Shown: piece after piece, positions 7,012-16,604 of the stretch | Layout: each line of letters starts with the position of its first letter | Numbering within the stretch: the first letter of the stretch is position 1 | Notes under the pieces: generated by a model | Database searches by the model: none | The model's input: the letters and a program-made list of their open reading frames with translations, nothing else | Told to the model about the DNA's origin: nothing | Made by a program: the position numbers and the translations under genes | IMG/VR virus record: IMGVR_UViG_3300021061_000218 | Location: 1 to 54,421 of that record | DNA: 54,421 nt | Source: a virus | Strand: one strand, 5' to 3'

Positions 7012-10000
7012 TTATTTGTAGAAGATGTTCACGATGCAGGCGTTGGCAGCGGGGGCTCCGGTGTCGTTATCCGCAAGGCCGGTTGTCACAGCCGCCGAGA
7101 TAGCGGTGCTGAAAGACACGGGGTACGGGAAGCCGACGTGAGCTGCAGCCCCTGCGGGGATCGGGAAAGTCATCACCGGAGTCGTCGTCCCGACCGTCGT
7201 GTTCGCTGCGGTTGCGTTGTAGAATTTCAGGTAGTGGATCGAGGCTGCGGCGTTGAATATGTAGTAGCCGTAGACGTTTCCTGCGGTGGCCTTCACCTCT
7301 TCCTCCGACTCATCGAGATCGATGGAACGGAAGATTGAGCATCCGCTCGTGGTTGTGGGTGTGAGAGTCGCCCAGATGGCTCCTTCGGCAGAGGCATCCA
7401 TTGTTGCCCAGTCCCCGGAGGTACCGGCACTCGTGGCGGCAGTGTCGATTCTGCGAACGCCGTTCACGGTGAGGGCTTCCCCAGCGATGTGTGCGACGTC
7501 CTCGGGGACCGTTCCGGCAACCCAAAGCTTGCGGAAGTTATCAACGATCGGCGTTGTATAGTCACCGTCGTTGGAGACGCTTGCGTTGGCGATAGGGAGA
7601 TCCTGTCGAACAGCCATGATGGCAACGCCCTGATCGCCTGCGGCAGAGGCAACGTCCTCCGCCTTCATCGGGCCCGTGGTGCCTGCTCCGAGAGCGGAAA
7701 CGGTAGAGACCGTGGTAACGGTGGAGATGACGCCCGTGCCGTTCGTGGGCAGCTCAACTCTGAGCGCACCCGTTGCCGTTCCGGAACCCGTGACAGGCTG
7801 CGAGCCGTTCCAGTCGACGGAGTGTGAGTCACCGCTGTCGAAGATCTCCACCTTCAGACGCCCGTTGGCGTCCATCTGGAGAGGGCCGATCTCGTTGGTG
7901 GTGTCGACGAGGGTGGTGTCTGCGTCTCTGCGGACTGCGCCAATCACATTCCCCTTCGTCGTCGTCTCTGTGTACGTGGTTGTGCCGAGTGTGGCGACAG
8001 TATCGTCAATGAGCTGCAGGGCCGTGAGGGCGGAGCCGTCTACTTGGACGGCAAAGGTTCCTGCATTGGTAACCGGGCCCGCAATCGCCAGCTGGTTGCT
8101 GGCGTTCACATTGACGCCTCTCTCGTTGCCAGCAGCGTCACGGATGGTCGTGTAGATGTTCCTATTCGCCGACATGCGAGCCGCCCCCGCATCCCCTTCG
8201 TCAACTGAGTCGGGGCTTCCATCATCGAACTCGAAGCCCGCCATCATCACCTTTGTGGTGGCCGGCGTAAATGCGGCATCGTCTTGTTTAATCGCATCGT
8301 CAATCAGCTCCACAGAGGTCTGAATGGCTTCCTCTGCGGCGATTTGCTGCGCCTGCGAAGCGGCTGTCGCAACCCCGGAAACTGATACTGTGCCATCAAC
8401 CGTGATCGTGTTCCCCCCGTCATCAATCGAGATGTTCCCGCCGTTATCCGTTACAGGGATCGCATCGACATGCTTTACGTAGAGCTCACCCTTATCCGTT
8501 CCACGGGCAGCCACGTTGTCCCCATCATCCGAGGTAACTCCGGCGAGTGCATCTGCACGGATGAGGTTCAGGGCGGTGCCCACGGGGTTCCCTGCCGCTG
8601 CCGCATCCTCTGTGTACTGCGTCCCCCCTCCCCCGCCGGAGAGGACATCTACTTGGATGTGTCCGTCCGCATCGACAAGAGGTACATACGAAGTCCCCGA
8701 TCCATCCTTCGCCGTGTTGGCGTAAACGAGGATGTCGTCGGAAGCTTTGTCGATATCTCTAATGTCGAGGTTCGTGGCCTGGACGGTGACCGTCGGCATC
8801 GTGATCACGTCCACCTGCATTTCCGTACCTGAGACAGCGCCGGCAAGAGTGCTCGTGTCCGCATCTATCGTCGTGAGTAACGCCTCAATGCCGTCGACGT
8901 GACCAATGATCGTGTCCTGCTTCGCACTCGTCGCAGCCCCCGTGGGGAGAGCAGACGAGAGAACGTCCACGTCACCGATGTTGTTCGTGCCTGCTGGTAG
9001 AGCCGCATCGATGGTGGCAGAGGTCTTGAGTCTGCGAGTCTCCGTGATCCCCACCACACCCAGATCTCCGTCCGTGACGGATGAAGGAGACGATTCGTAG
9101 ACACCCATGGCAGGTGTGCCGGGGGTCGTGCCGTCCGTGAAATCCGCATCGTCTGCAGCTGACGTCCCTCCGAAGGAGATGTCGGAGGTCTTGATGTTGA
9201 TGTCGAGCTTGTCTGAGTTGATGGCTGCAGCGAGTTCCGTGAGAGCTCCATGGGAGATAGGCTGCGTAACTGCGGATCCATCAACCTTCAGGGCCGTCAT
9301 GGATGCGATACCCTGCACTGTGATGACATCGGCTGAGGCCGTGCCAGCCGTTCCCAAGGCCGGCTGCTTCGCTGCTGTTGCCGCTCCTGTGGGGAGCGCT
9401 GAGCTCAGGACATCGACCTGCATCTCCGTGCCGGAGACCGCTCCTGCGAGCGTGTCGACCTTCGTGGAGATGTTTCCGGTGTCCCCATCGATGGTCGTGA
9501 GGAGCCCCTCGATCCCATCGACATGGCCGATGATGGTGTCTTGCTTGGCGCTGGTGGAGACGCCTGTAACCGTGAGTGCATCCACGTGCTTCACGTAGAC
9601 CTCTCCTTTGTCAGTGGCCCGGAGGGCGATGTTGTCCCCGTCTGCGCTTGTGACGCCTGCCAGGGAGTCCGCACGCACGGCCATCGCCATTCCCCCAGAG
9701 GGGTTCGCTGCTGCCGCTGCGTCTTCGGTGTACTCCGTCCCTGACGAGGATCCTGCGACGATATTCACTCGAACGGCATCGTTCGTGTCGTCCATCGCTG
9801 AATCCCCTGTCGGGGTCTCGATCGTGGTGTAGAGGCCTCTCTTCTGCGTCATGGCCAAGGCTCCTGCATCACCATCGTCTACGGAGTCCCTCGTGGATCG
9901 GTAAATACCGCCGGCGGGGGTGATAGCCCCGCTTCCGACCGTGAAAGCGGCGTCGTCCGTCATGGACGTGCCTCCGGACCCCGCTCCGCCCGTCAGGAAG

Positions 10001-10140
10001 ACCTTTAACTCTCCGAGGTCGGTGAGCTGCAGGGCTCCTGCCCCCAGGCTCTCCCTGATACCGGAAACGACACTCTGTGTGCCGGTATTGGCTCCGCCAC
10101 TGAGGACGTGGTGCGGTGTTGGATTCCGGTTAATGCTCAT
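7012..10140 (-). CDS. Large repeat-containing tail/fibre protein
   Basis: A 1042-residue, Gly/Ala/Asp/Thr-rich beta protein with several internal repeats. One module (DDAAFT ... SVDDGDAGA ... RGLYTTI) occurs three times, at about residues 62-110, 325-370 and 640-690. A second (TEDAAAAANP ... DGDNIALRATDKGE-VYVKHVDA) occurs twice. Short units SSALPTGAAT and SGTEMQVDV also recur. Such modules are known from uncultured marine and freshwater phage structural proteins. The leader is made of repeated CAACAC before the ATG. It is probably a long tail fibre or spike. Confidence 0.7.
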   Translation of the reverse strand: MSINRNPTPHHVLSGGANTGTQSVVSGIRESLGAGALQLTDLGELKVFLTGGAGSGGTSMTDDAAFTVGSGAITPAGGIYRSTRDSVDDGDAGALAMTQKRGLYTTIETPTGDSAMDDTNDAVRVNIVAGSSSGTEYTEDAAAAANPSGGMAMAVRADSLAGVTSADGDNIALRATDKGEVYVKHVDALTVTGVSTSAKQDTIIGHVDGIEGLLTTIDGDTGNISTKVDTLAGAVSGTEMQVDVLSSALPTGAATAAKQPALGTAGTASADVITVQGIASMTALKVDGSAVTQPISHGALTELAAAINSDKLDINIKTSDISFGGTSAADDADFTDGTTPGTPAMGVYESSPSSVTDGDLGVVGITETRRLKTSATIDAALPAGTNNIGDVDVLSSALPTGAATSAKQDTIIGHVDGIEALLTTIDADTSTLAGAVSGTEMQVDVITMPTVTVQATNLDIRDIDKASDDILVYANTAKDGSGTSYVPLVDADGHIQVDVLSGGGGGTQYTEDAAAAGNPVGTALNLIRADALAGVTSDDGDNVAARGTDKGELYVKHVDAIPVTDNGGNISIDDGGNTITVDGTVSVSGVATAASQAQQIAAEEAIQTSVELIDDAIKQDDAAFTPATTKVMMAGFEFDDGSPDSVDEGDAGAARMSANRNIYTTIRDAAGNERGVNVNASNQLAIAGPVTNAGTFAVQVDGSALTALQLIDDTVATLGTTTYTETTTKGNVIGAVRRDADTTLVDTTNEIGPLQMDANGRLKVEIFDSGDSHSVDWNGSQPVTGSGTATGALRVELPTNGTGVISTVTTVSTVSALGAGTTGPMKAEDVASAAGDQGVAIMAVRQDLPIANASVSNDGDYTTPIVDNFRKLWVAGTVPEDVAHIAGEALTVNGVRRIDTAATSAGTSGDWATMDASAEGAIWATLTPTTTSGCSIFRSIDLDESEEEVKATAGNVYGYYIFNAAASIHYLKFYNATAANTTVGTTTPVMTFPIPAGAAAHVGFPYPVSFSTAISAAVTTGLADNDTGAPAANACIVNIFYK

Positions 10141-10158
10141 TGGTGTTGGTGTTGGTGT

Positions 10159-10398
10159 TTAGAGCTTCTCCACGACCTTCTCCATTTCCTCGATGAGGAA
10201 CGTGATGCTTTCTATTTTTGCCTCCGTCTCCACAACCTCTGCCTCAGCCTTTGTCTTCGTAGATTGGAACTTCGACTGAAGGAGCCTCGTTGCGATGGCG
10301 AGTTTAATTTTCAGCTTATTGAGCTCCGCCTCGTTGTCCTTGAGGATGTTGAGGAGTTCTCCTTTTAGCGTGTCTGGGTGTGTGTATTTCGTATTCAT
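10159..10398 (-). CDS. Coiled-coil small protein
   Basis: A 79-residue, highly charged helical protein with clear heptads across about 12-79, predicted to form a long coiled coil. No family recognised. Its start overlaps the stop of the gene upstream (ATGA), and it lies between two fibre-type genes, so a chaperone or trimerisation role for fibres is a reasonable guess. Confidence 0.5.
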   Translation of the reverse strand: MNTKYTHPDTLKGELLNILKDNEAELNKLKIKLAIATRLLQSKFQSTKTKAEAEVVETEAKIESITFLIEEMEKVVEKL

Positions 10399-10646
10399 GA
10401 GATGTGTTGGGAGTCGATATTTCTCTCGAAGGTCACGGTGACCGGGAAGGTGACATCTGTACGAGCCAGGCTCACGAGACTGGTGCCGTCCTTGTCTCGC
10501 ACATTGACCGGGACCTCTTCCCCTTTCGCATCGGAGCTCGAAGCCGTGAAGGCCCTGTTGATGAGGGGGACGATGATGTACGTGGAGTCCCCTTCGGCGA
10601 AGTAGATCGTGACTGCCTCTTCTGATGCCTCAGTCTTATTGGGCAC
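10395..10646 (-). CDS. Small beta-rich virion-associated protein
   Basis: An 83-residue protein read from a GTG at 10646 (VPNKTEAS...). This start overlaps the end of the upstream gene by 11 bases and avoids the long overlap that any ATG would need. The body is beta-like (TIYFAEGDSTYIIVPLI, FPVTVTFERNI). Its stop overlaps the next start by ATGA. Function unknown; its place in the tail operon suggests a minor virion component. Confidence 0.5.
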   Translation of the reverse strand: MPNKTEASEEAVTIYFAEGDSTYIIVPLINRAFTASSSDAKGEEVPVNVRDKDGTSLVSLARTDVTFPVTVTFERNIDSQHIS

Positions 10647-11505
10647 GCTTGAAGAGGAAGCGGACGGAGCAAGGAGCAGTGACTTCGACAGTGATGAGTT
10701 CATCCATGGCGACCGTGTCTCCAGTGTTTTTGGAAGACGAGACCGCACATGCGCCGCTCTTCTGAAGGGCTATGCCAACCACCTCTACGATCTTCATGCC
10801 GTCGCACTTGCGGGGCACGTGGATGCGGGAGGTGCCTCCCTGAATCTCTCTCGTGATTTCGACAGTCTCTTCGGGAAGGACGGGGATGGACTTCTCAACT
10901 TCTCTAACTCTGGCTGAGAGATCTCCAAGCGCTTCTCGGCTCTCTACACCGTTTCTTGTAAGGGTGTCCCAGTATGCAGCCAGGCGGGCCTCTGCCATTT
11001 GCACTCTCTCATCGCTTGCCTTCTTAGAAAGCCCCTCCCGGATCTCCTGGAGGACCGACGTAATCTCCGGATGGTCGTGGCTGTCGTGAGAGAGGCCGAG
11101 GGAGTAGACCACGTCCTTTACGAACGTGTTCAGGCCCACAACGTCCTTCGGCTCATGGACATGGAACTTCTCCGCATGTGATTCCCTGCTCTTGGACTGC
11201 GCAATTGCGGACTCAATCTCCTCCTTGAGCCCCAGCACATCCCCCTTCTCGTGCGTGTGCTTCGTGGGGGCGCAGACACGGAGAACGTAGTCTCGCAGCT
11301 CCGTGAGCGCTTCCACGATGTAGTCGAAGAGCTTCACGCCATTGTAGGTCGTGGAGCTGATGTCTTTGACTTCCCGGATGGAGAAGCCGCTGGCGATCAG
11401 ATCCCCTGCCAGTGCTGGGCGTGGATCGTCAGCAAGCCGAGAGGGTACTTTTACCTCCTTCGTCACAATCTGCACGTCGGGGCTTACCTTTTTTACATTG
11501 GACAT
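10636..11505 (-). CDS. Tail fibre-type protein with His-rich repeats
   Basis: A 289-residue protein whose middle carries three spaced units: THTHEKGDVLGL, FHVHEPKDVVGL and SHDHPEITSVL. H-x-H followed by a D-x-x-GL turn is a recurrent element of phage tail fibres, where paired histidines may hold metal along a trimeric needle. A helical stretch (about 165-215) and a beta-rich C-terminus follow. It sits in the tail gene run and is likely part of the host-attachment apparatus. Confidence 0.6.
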   Translation of the reverse strand: MSNVKKVSPDVQIVTKEVKVPSRLADDPRPALAGDLIASGFSIREVKDISSTTYNGVKLFDYIVEALTELRDYVLRVCAPTKHTHEKGDVLGLKEEIESAIAQSKSRESHAEKFHVHEPKDVVGLNTFVKDVVYSLGLSHDSHDHPEITSVLQEIREGLSKKASDERVQMAEARLAAYWDTLTRNGVESREALGDLSARVREVEKSIPVLPEETVEITREIQGGTSRIHVPRKCDGMKIVEVVGIALQKSGACAVSSSKNTGDTVAMDELITVEVTAPCSVRFLFKRAQ

Positions 11506-11520
11506 GTGTGTCGTGGGGAA

Positions 11521-11931
11521 TTAGCAGCAGACGTGACCGGAGTGCGGGTAGAGCGTGATGGTTACGGCTCCGAAGAAGCTGTCCGTCGTCGCAGATTCTT
11601 TCGCCTTCACTCGGATCCAGCGGGCCTTCAGGTTGTCGAGGACGAGAGTGACATTCGGCTTGGCCTGTACGATTCCGTAGGTCGTTTCGGTGAAGACACC
11701 AGAACCGGCCGTCACCGCCCACTCTCCATACGGGTCCCATGTGGTGCCGTCCGTGCTCGTTTCAACTTGGAATTCGCACGTTGCGGAGGCGGAAGACGCA
11801 TGCGGTGCGTATTTAGCATGAATCGTCACTCCGTTTGCAGAGCGGAATTCATAGGCGCTAGAAGTAGCCCCTGAGTAGGCGGCGGTCAGGACGTCAGCGT
11901 CCAGAGCCAAAATTTCATCATTGGATTGCAT
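11521..11931 (-). CDS. Hypothetical virion protein, beta-sandwich
   Basis: A 136-residue protein with a domain resembling discoidin-like or Ig-like phage modules: FQVETSTDGTTWDPYGEW followed later by KARWIRVKAKES. This pattern is typical of proteins describing a measured strand next to a surface loop. It ends with a Cys pair (HVCC). Its place between fibre and internal virion genes suggests a minor tail component. The exact function is unknown. Confidence 0.5.
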   Translation of the reverse strand: MQSNDEILALDADVLTAAYSGATSSAYEFRSANGVTIHAKYAPHASSASATCEFQVETSTDGTTWDPYGEWAVTAGSGVFTETTYGIVQAKPNVTLVLDNLKARWIRVKAKESATTDSFFGAVTITLYPHSGHVCC

Positions 11932-12035
11932 GTTTGTGTGTTGTTATTAATTAAGGATATAACAGAATTCGGTGTTTTACGGTAGAGGGCAGGTTAAGGC
12001 TTGTTGACTGATGAGGATGGGCGTAAGTTGTTGGT

Positions 12036-12116
12036 ATGTGGCTTGGAATTGCGCTCTCGTTTCTTATCGGCGGTATCTACTTCTGGGACGACTATAAGAA
12101 GAGGCACAGGGATTAA
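12036..12116 (+). CDS. Possible 26-residue membrane peptide
   Basis: A plus-strand reading frame (MWLGIALSFLIGG then IYFWDDYKKRHRD) encodes one hydrophobic helix with a charged C-terminal tail, a common layout for small phage membrane peptides. It lies in a 180-base gap between two minus-strand genes and overlaps the end of one by four bases. No promoter or Shine-Dalgarno sequence is evident. It may be a chance frame. Confidence 0.25.
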   Translation: MWLGIALSFLIGGIYFWDDYKKRHRD

Positions 12117-13972
12117 TTTGTTATTGAATTCAGCAACTCGAAGATTGCTGCTTTTTCAGCAGGGGCAGCCTTTTCAAGAAGTTTTGTAAGAGCCTTCCCC
12201 CCGGCGCTTTGAGCCAATCTCCCCCCGAGCATCGCCCCCTTCCCAACCACGACGGGGGACGTCGCAGCCATCATTCCAGCAGCGCCAATTCCTCCTAGAA
12301 TCGCCCCATTTACTCCTGTTTGGAGGCCGCCAATTACCGGCGCTGCGCTCGCAGCCCCTCTGACGAGGAATGAGCGGATGATATCTGCGGTTCTCGGTCC
12401 TGTTTCTGGGAACAGTTGCATCAGCTTCTGTGCGTCTTCAATGAACTGCACCTGGTTCGTAATGTCCATTCCCAGGTGCTCTTCGAGTTCCTGTACGATC
12501 CTCCGTCTCTCTCCCCTGTTCTTTCCGGCAAGAGACTTGAGGAACGTGGAGGCCTGGTCGGACGTGAGTTTCTTATTGCCCACCTTCTGAATGAACTTCC
12601 TTCCGAAGGTGTCTTGCATGATGGCGGACTGAGCGTACGCCTTGTAGGCATCTTTCAGTTCGGTAGGCATCGCTTTCATGATCTTCTCGTCTGCAATGCC
12701 CTTCAGTCTCGTGAGGATCTTGTGATACAACTTCGGACCTCCCGTGTTCGAGAGTTCTACTTCGTCGTACATACGGCCGAAGAATTTGCGGAGATCGATG
12801 CCGTCATCCACGGAGTACTTCTTCGCCTCTGTGAGCTTCGTGATCACCTGCTGCAGGAGGTCCACCTCCTTCTTCACGAGAGGCTCCGCCTGCCCCTGAG
12901 ACAAGACAACTCCCTTCGGGGCTGTCCCCTTCTTCAGGATAGCCTTGCCGGCGGGATTCAGAGGCGGCTTCACGCCTGTCAGGTTGAATTCTTTCAGTGC
13001 TGCATTGACCTCGTCCAAGCTCTGCGAGAAATCAAAGGAGGCGTCGGGATAGGCCTCTTTGAAAATGTCCTTCCCCTTAATGAACTTCTTCTTCGCCTCC
13101 TCTCTCAGCGCAATCATCTTCTTGGAGATGTCATCGGCAAGATTGAGGAAGGGCTCCTTCACGTTCTTGGAGACCTTCGTGATTGCATCCGACATCATGT
13201 TCGGGTGGTTCCAGGCACGCTCGAGCACGTCGTCTGCAAGGTTCGTCATCTTTGCTCCTGCCTTGATGAAGGCGGGCTTGAGGACCTTGGCCCCCTGCGA
13301 GATAACCCTTCCTCCGACTTCGGAGACCGCACCGATGGCACCTTCTTTCGCTACCTTCCCCAAGGAGATGGGCGCAGCTGTGGGATCGCCATACTTTTCA
13401 TTCACTTTGAAGAGATCTCCTACCATCTGCCGTCCTCCTTCCATGGCAGAAGCTCCAGCTCCAGCTCCAGCGGCAGCCCCTAGGACTGCTCCGGGCCCTG
13501 TGGGGGCCGTGACAATGCCTCCTGCCGCACCTCCTGCGAGGCTGCCGATGAGAGGCAAAGATGGGCCCACAACGTCCGCAATGTCGCCCGGCAAGTCAGC
13601 CAGATCGAACCCCTTACTCGTCTCCGTGCGCCCTTCCCGTACTTGGTCTGAACCAAAGCCTCTTGCCAATCGTTCTCCGGAGCTCTTGAAGCTGTCCCCC
13701 AGCCGGCTGAAGAACCCCTTCTCTGGCGTGACATCGGCGGGAGAGGAGAGATCCACTCCCCCGTTCACGAGCTCATTCAGTGAGGCCGTAGAGAGCGGGA
13801 TTTCATTCCCAGTCTTGTCTTTGTATCGCACTCCCTTCTTCTGAGCCTCTTGGTATCGGCTGGCGAATGAGGAGTCATATTTGCTGTAGTACTTCACGAT
13901 CGCATCGTCTGGCATCTTCTGACGAAGCCTCGTGAGCTTATCCGGTGTGAGTTTAGGTTGCGTCTCAGGCAT
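12113..13972 (-). CDS. Large internal virion / ejection-type protein
   Basis: A 619-residue protein (ATG 13972, ten bases after the upstream stop). It has Gly/Ala-rich hydrophobic stretches near residues 140-180 (SLPLIGSLAGGAAGGIV, GAVLGAAAGAGAGASAM) and again near 540-590, separated by long charged helices. Such alternation of membrane-seeking and helical parts is typical of podovirus ejection proteins that form a channel across the envelope. It is next to an M23-bearing large protein, which fits the set of internal proteins delivered with DNA. Confidence 0.55.
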   Translation of the reverse strand: MPETQPKLTPDKLTRLRQKMPDDAIVKYYSKYDSSFASRYQEAQKKGVRYKDKTGNEIPLSTASLNELVNGGVDLSSPADVTPEKGFFSRLGDSFKSSGERLARGFGSDQVREGRTETSKGFDLADLPGDIADVVGPSLPLIGSLAGGAAGGIVTAPTGPGAVLGAAAGAGAGASAMEGGRQMVGDLFKVNEKYGDPTAAPISLGKVAKEGAIGAVSEVGGRVISQGAKVLKPAFIKAGAKMTNLADDVLERAWNHPNMMSDAITKVSKNVKEPFLNLADDISKKMIALREEAKKKFIKGKDIFKEAYPDASFDFSQSLDEVNAALKEFNLTGVKPPLNPAGKAILKKGTAPKGVVLSQGQAEPLVKKEVDLLQQVITKLTEAKKYSVDDGIDLRKFFGRMYDEVELSNTGGPKLYHKILTRLKGIADEKIMKAMPTELKDAYKAYAQSAIMQDTFGRKFIQKVGNKKLTSDQASTFLKSLAGKNRGERRRIVQELEEHLGMDITNQVQFIEDAQKLMQLFPETGPRTADIIRSFLVRGAASAAPVIGGLQTGVNGAILGGIGAAGMMAATSPVVVGKGAMLGGRLAQSAGGKALTKLLEKAAPAEKAAIFELLNSITN

Positions 13973-13982
13973 GGGTGTTGGG

Positions 13983-16586
13983 TTACTTTTTGGCGAATGT
14001 CTTCTTCGTGAACTCCTTCTCCGGATCGATGAGCTTTCCATCCTTCCTCACTTCGTAGTGAACATGGCTCCCGTCTCCGCCGGAGCCTGAGAGGACGTGG
14101 CCGCTGTTGCCTACGTCGGCGATTCTCTGCCGGGGGGAGATCTTATCCCCTTTCTTCACGTGAGTCTTATTGAGGTGGCCGTAGCGGTGCACATAGCCCT
14201 GCTCGTCCATGACATCGACGTAGAGGCCGTAGCCTTTCTTCCCCTGGTCTACGATGTCAACGACCGCCCCCCCTCTGAATGCTGGCACCGGATCCCCGAT
14301 CTTCCCGTCGTAATCGATACCTCCGTGTGTCCCGCTCTTCATGTAGTTCACGGGAGTGTCGAAGCGCTGAGTGATGGCGGAGTATTCGTTAGCGTATTCA
14401 TCGGGGCCGCCGTAGTCCCCCATCTGCTCATTGAAGATGCTGTCGAAATCGTTCTCGAAGTCATTGTCGTCCTCAACGTCGAATTTTGTTGATTGGTCTC
14501 CAAATCCCAGGCCGCTCATTTTCTTGTAATTCCCCTTCCCGAGGATTTTGTCATACCGCCTCTCAAGTGCACGGGTAGAGAAGCCACGGAGACTATTAAT
14601 CTTCACAAGCATTTCCTCGGCGTTATCTACTTTGGTATCAATAAGGAATGTATTTGCTCTCTCTAGCTCGCCCTCAGTGAGGTTTGCACCATAGAGCTGA
14701 TGGATAAGCTGGGCCTGATAAGCCTGGATGTCGCCGATGAGACTCAGGAACTCTTTATCACGAGTAACATTTGAAACCGGCTTGGCGCTTTCTTTTGCCG
14801 CTTTCCACACACCTCCGAATTTCTTATCGAGAGTGGCGAGTTGGCCCTGTACGAAGCCTGTCTCTGTGATTGTGTCTTCCAGCATATCGAATTGGCCCTT
14901 CTTCCCCTCGCCAAGACTTTCGTAAGCGTTGATGAGAACACTGTCCTTGAACTCATCAATCCTCCCCTGTGCGAGCAGAGCTTCGCCCTGAGCGATGGCT
15001 GACCGGCGTCTCTTGTCATCACCCTGGCCACGGACTGCATTCGAGAGGATGAGACCGTAGTCTGTTCCGTCCTTGGAGTCTCGGTACTTGCCAATGAGAG
15101 CGAAGGCGGCGTTATCAGCGATGGCCTTCTCCTCCTCCTTCATCTGGTTGATGGTCATGAGGTCATCCGGCAGCGGGTCGAGACCGAGATCCGATCGCCT
15201 GCGGTTGATGCTGGCGAGCCAGTTCTTGTTCGTGTGCAAGCCCTGCGTAATGCCGAACTCGACGTCTTGATTGAGATCGGAGATGCGGTCTCGCTGCTCC
15301 CCTCTCGCAAGGCGGGCCTGCTCGACAACCCACTTCGTGTTCTCCTCTGCGGCTTCGGCCCTGGCCTTGGCCAGCTCGCCAAGAGCGTCTGCCGTCTTCT
15401 CCATGAGATCTTTCTGGGCCGTGATCATCTCCTTCCCGGTGTCGAGGATCGTCCCATCCGTCTTCTCTGCTGCTTCAATGAGCTTGTCGAAGAGGATATT
15501 GGACTCCGTCATGTAGGCATCGTGTGCAGCTACCTGATTGGCGTGGTAGGTGTTTTCGATGTCCATTAACTTCTCGTCCCAGACTCGACCTGCGTAGACC
15601 TTGTCCACACGCATGTCCATGATCGTGTCTTCCCCCTTCTTGAGGGCGAAGTACACATTGCCGACCTTGCTGGACGCTCTCCAGCCGCCGGAGATCCCAA
15701 GGCCCAAGAGCAGGTCCTTCCTGTCTTTAGACTGCTGCATCTCCGCATCACGGATCGCCCTCTGCATCTCCATCTGTTCAGCCTCCTTGCTGGCAGCGGC
15801 GAGGTTGCGGTTTCGTTCATACGTATTCTTCGCCTCCTGTAACTTGCGTTCCTCAATCTGCTTATTCACAGCGTCCCACCGAGCCTGCTGGGCCCGGAGG
15901 TCTGACTGCGTATTCTGCAGCATCGTCTTCATGTTCTCGCCGATCTGCGTGATGGCGGCGATGGTCTCTGTCTTCCCGTCCTGAAGGACGGCCTGTTGTT
16001 CTTTGATGTACTTGTCCCACGGAGCCATGAGGGCTTCGGCTTGAGCCTGCTGCTCTGCTGGAAGCCCCTTAATAACGGCATCAGTAGCCCCTGTGTCAGG
16101 AGTAGTAGACGGATCCGCAGTTGCGCCGGCCTCCTCTGGGGCAGCGGGATGGTCATGCTCATCCCCCTCTGCGCTCGCAACGAGGTTTGACGTATCAGTC
16201 GGCTCCTCTTCCTTCTCTGGGGCGGACGTCGGGGGCGGGATGGAGTTCGGGATGCTCGGCGCACTCGTCTCCCCTACCACCGCATTGCCGTGGATATCCG
16301 TCATGTTGGCGTCAGCCGGCGTCATGACAGGATCCCCTGCCATTGGGGTCGTGGGGCCTCCTGGCACCTTTGTGGGGTCCACGGAAGCAACGGGGGTTGT
16401 CCCCTTCTTTACTCGTGCGGCTCGGTTCTTCGAGATGACGCCTGCGGCGGGAGCCGTGGTCACCGGGAGCGTTGCTCCCGTGCCCGTGGATGGAGTGGCC
16501 CCCTTCTTCGTGAGGCGCTTCTTTGCAGCGGCCTCGATGGCTCCTCCTGCAGCCAGTCCCCCGGTCTTTTTAGCTTTGATAGGCAT
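13983..16586 (-). CDS. Virion-associated protein with C-terminal M23 peptidase
   Basis: An 867-residue protein: a Lys/Ala/Pro/Thr-rich disordered N-terminus (1-160), a long helical coiled-coil region (about 165-700) and an M23 metallopeptidase in the last ~110 residues, with GTHGGIDYD, RYGHLNKTHV and SHVHYEV supplying the zinc ligands. It probably opens peptidoglycan during DNA entry, while the separate 148-residue M23 enzyme acts at lysis. It is encoded with other internal virion proteins, in line with podovirus ejection proteins carrying cell-wall hydrolase domains. Confidence 0.8.
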   Translation of the reverse strand: MPIKAKKTGGLAAGGAIEAAAKKRLTKKGATPSTGTGATLPVTTAPAAGVISKNRAARVKKGTTPVASVDPTKVPGGPTTPMAGDPVMTPADANMTDIHGNAVVGETSAPSIPNSIPPPTSAPEKEEEPTDTSNLVASAEGDEHDHPAAPEEAGATADPSTTPDTGATDAVIKGLPAEQQAQAEALMAPWDKYIKEQQAVLQDGKTETIAAITQIGENMKTMLQNTQSDLRAQQARWDAVNKQIEERKLQEAKNTYERNRNLAAASKEAEQMEMQRAIRDAEMQQSKDRKDLLLGLGISGGWRASSKVGNVYFALKKGEDTIMDMRVDKVYAGRVWDEKLMDIENTYHANQVAAHDAYMTESNILFDKLIEAAEKTDGTILDTGKEMITAQKDLMEKTADALGELAKARAEAAEENTKWVVEQARLARGEQRDRISDLNQDVEFGITQGLHTNKNWLASINRRRSDLGLDPLPDDLMTINQMKEEEKAIADNAAFALIGKYRDSKDGTDYGLILSNAVRGQGDDKRRRSAIAQGEALLAQGRIDEFKDSVLINAYESLGEGKKGQFDMLEDTITETGFVQGQLATLDKKFGGVWKAAKESAKPVSNVTRDKEFLSLIGDIQAYQAQLIHQLYGANLTEGELERANTFLIDTKVDNAEEMLVKINSLRGFSTRALERRYDKILGKGNYKKMSGLGFGDQSTKFDVEDDNDFENDFDSIFNEQMGDYGGPDEYANEYSAITQRFDTPVNYMKSGTHGGIDYDGKIGDPVPAFRGGAVVDIVDQGKKGYGLYVDVMDEQGYVHRYGHLNKTHVKKGDKISPRQRIADVGNSGHVLSGSGGDGSHVHYEVRKDGKLIDPEKEFTKKTFAKK

Positions 16587-16604
16587 GGATGTTTGTGTTG
16601 AGGT

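Noticed and set aside
12001-12035. Hammerhead ribozyme core (CTGATGAGG at 12007)
   Set aside because: The GAAA and uridine cleavage-site parts with matching stems are absent.
12416-13483. 355-codon plus-strand frame
   Set aside because: Antisense to the internal virion protein; Leu/Arg-biased shadow with no recognisable motif.
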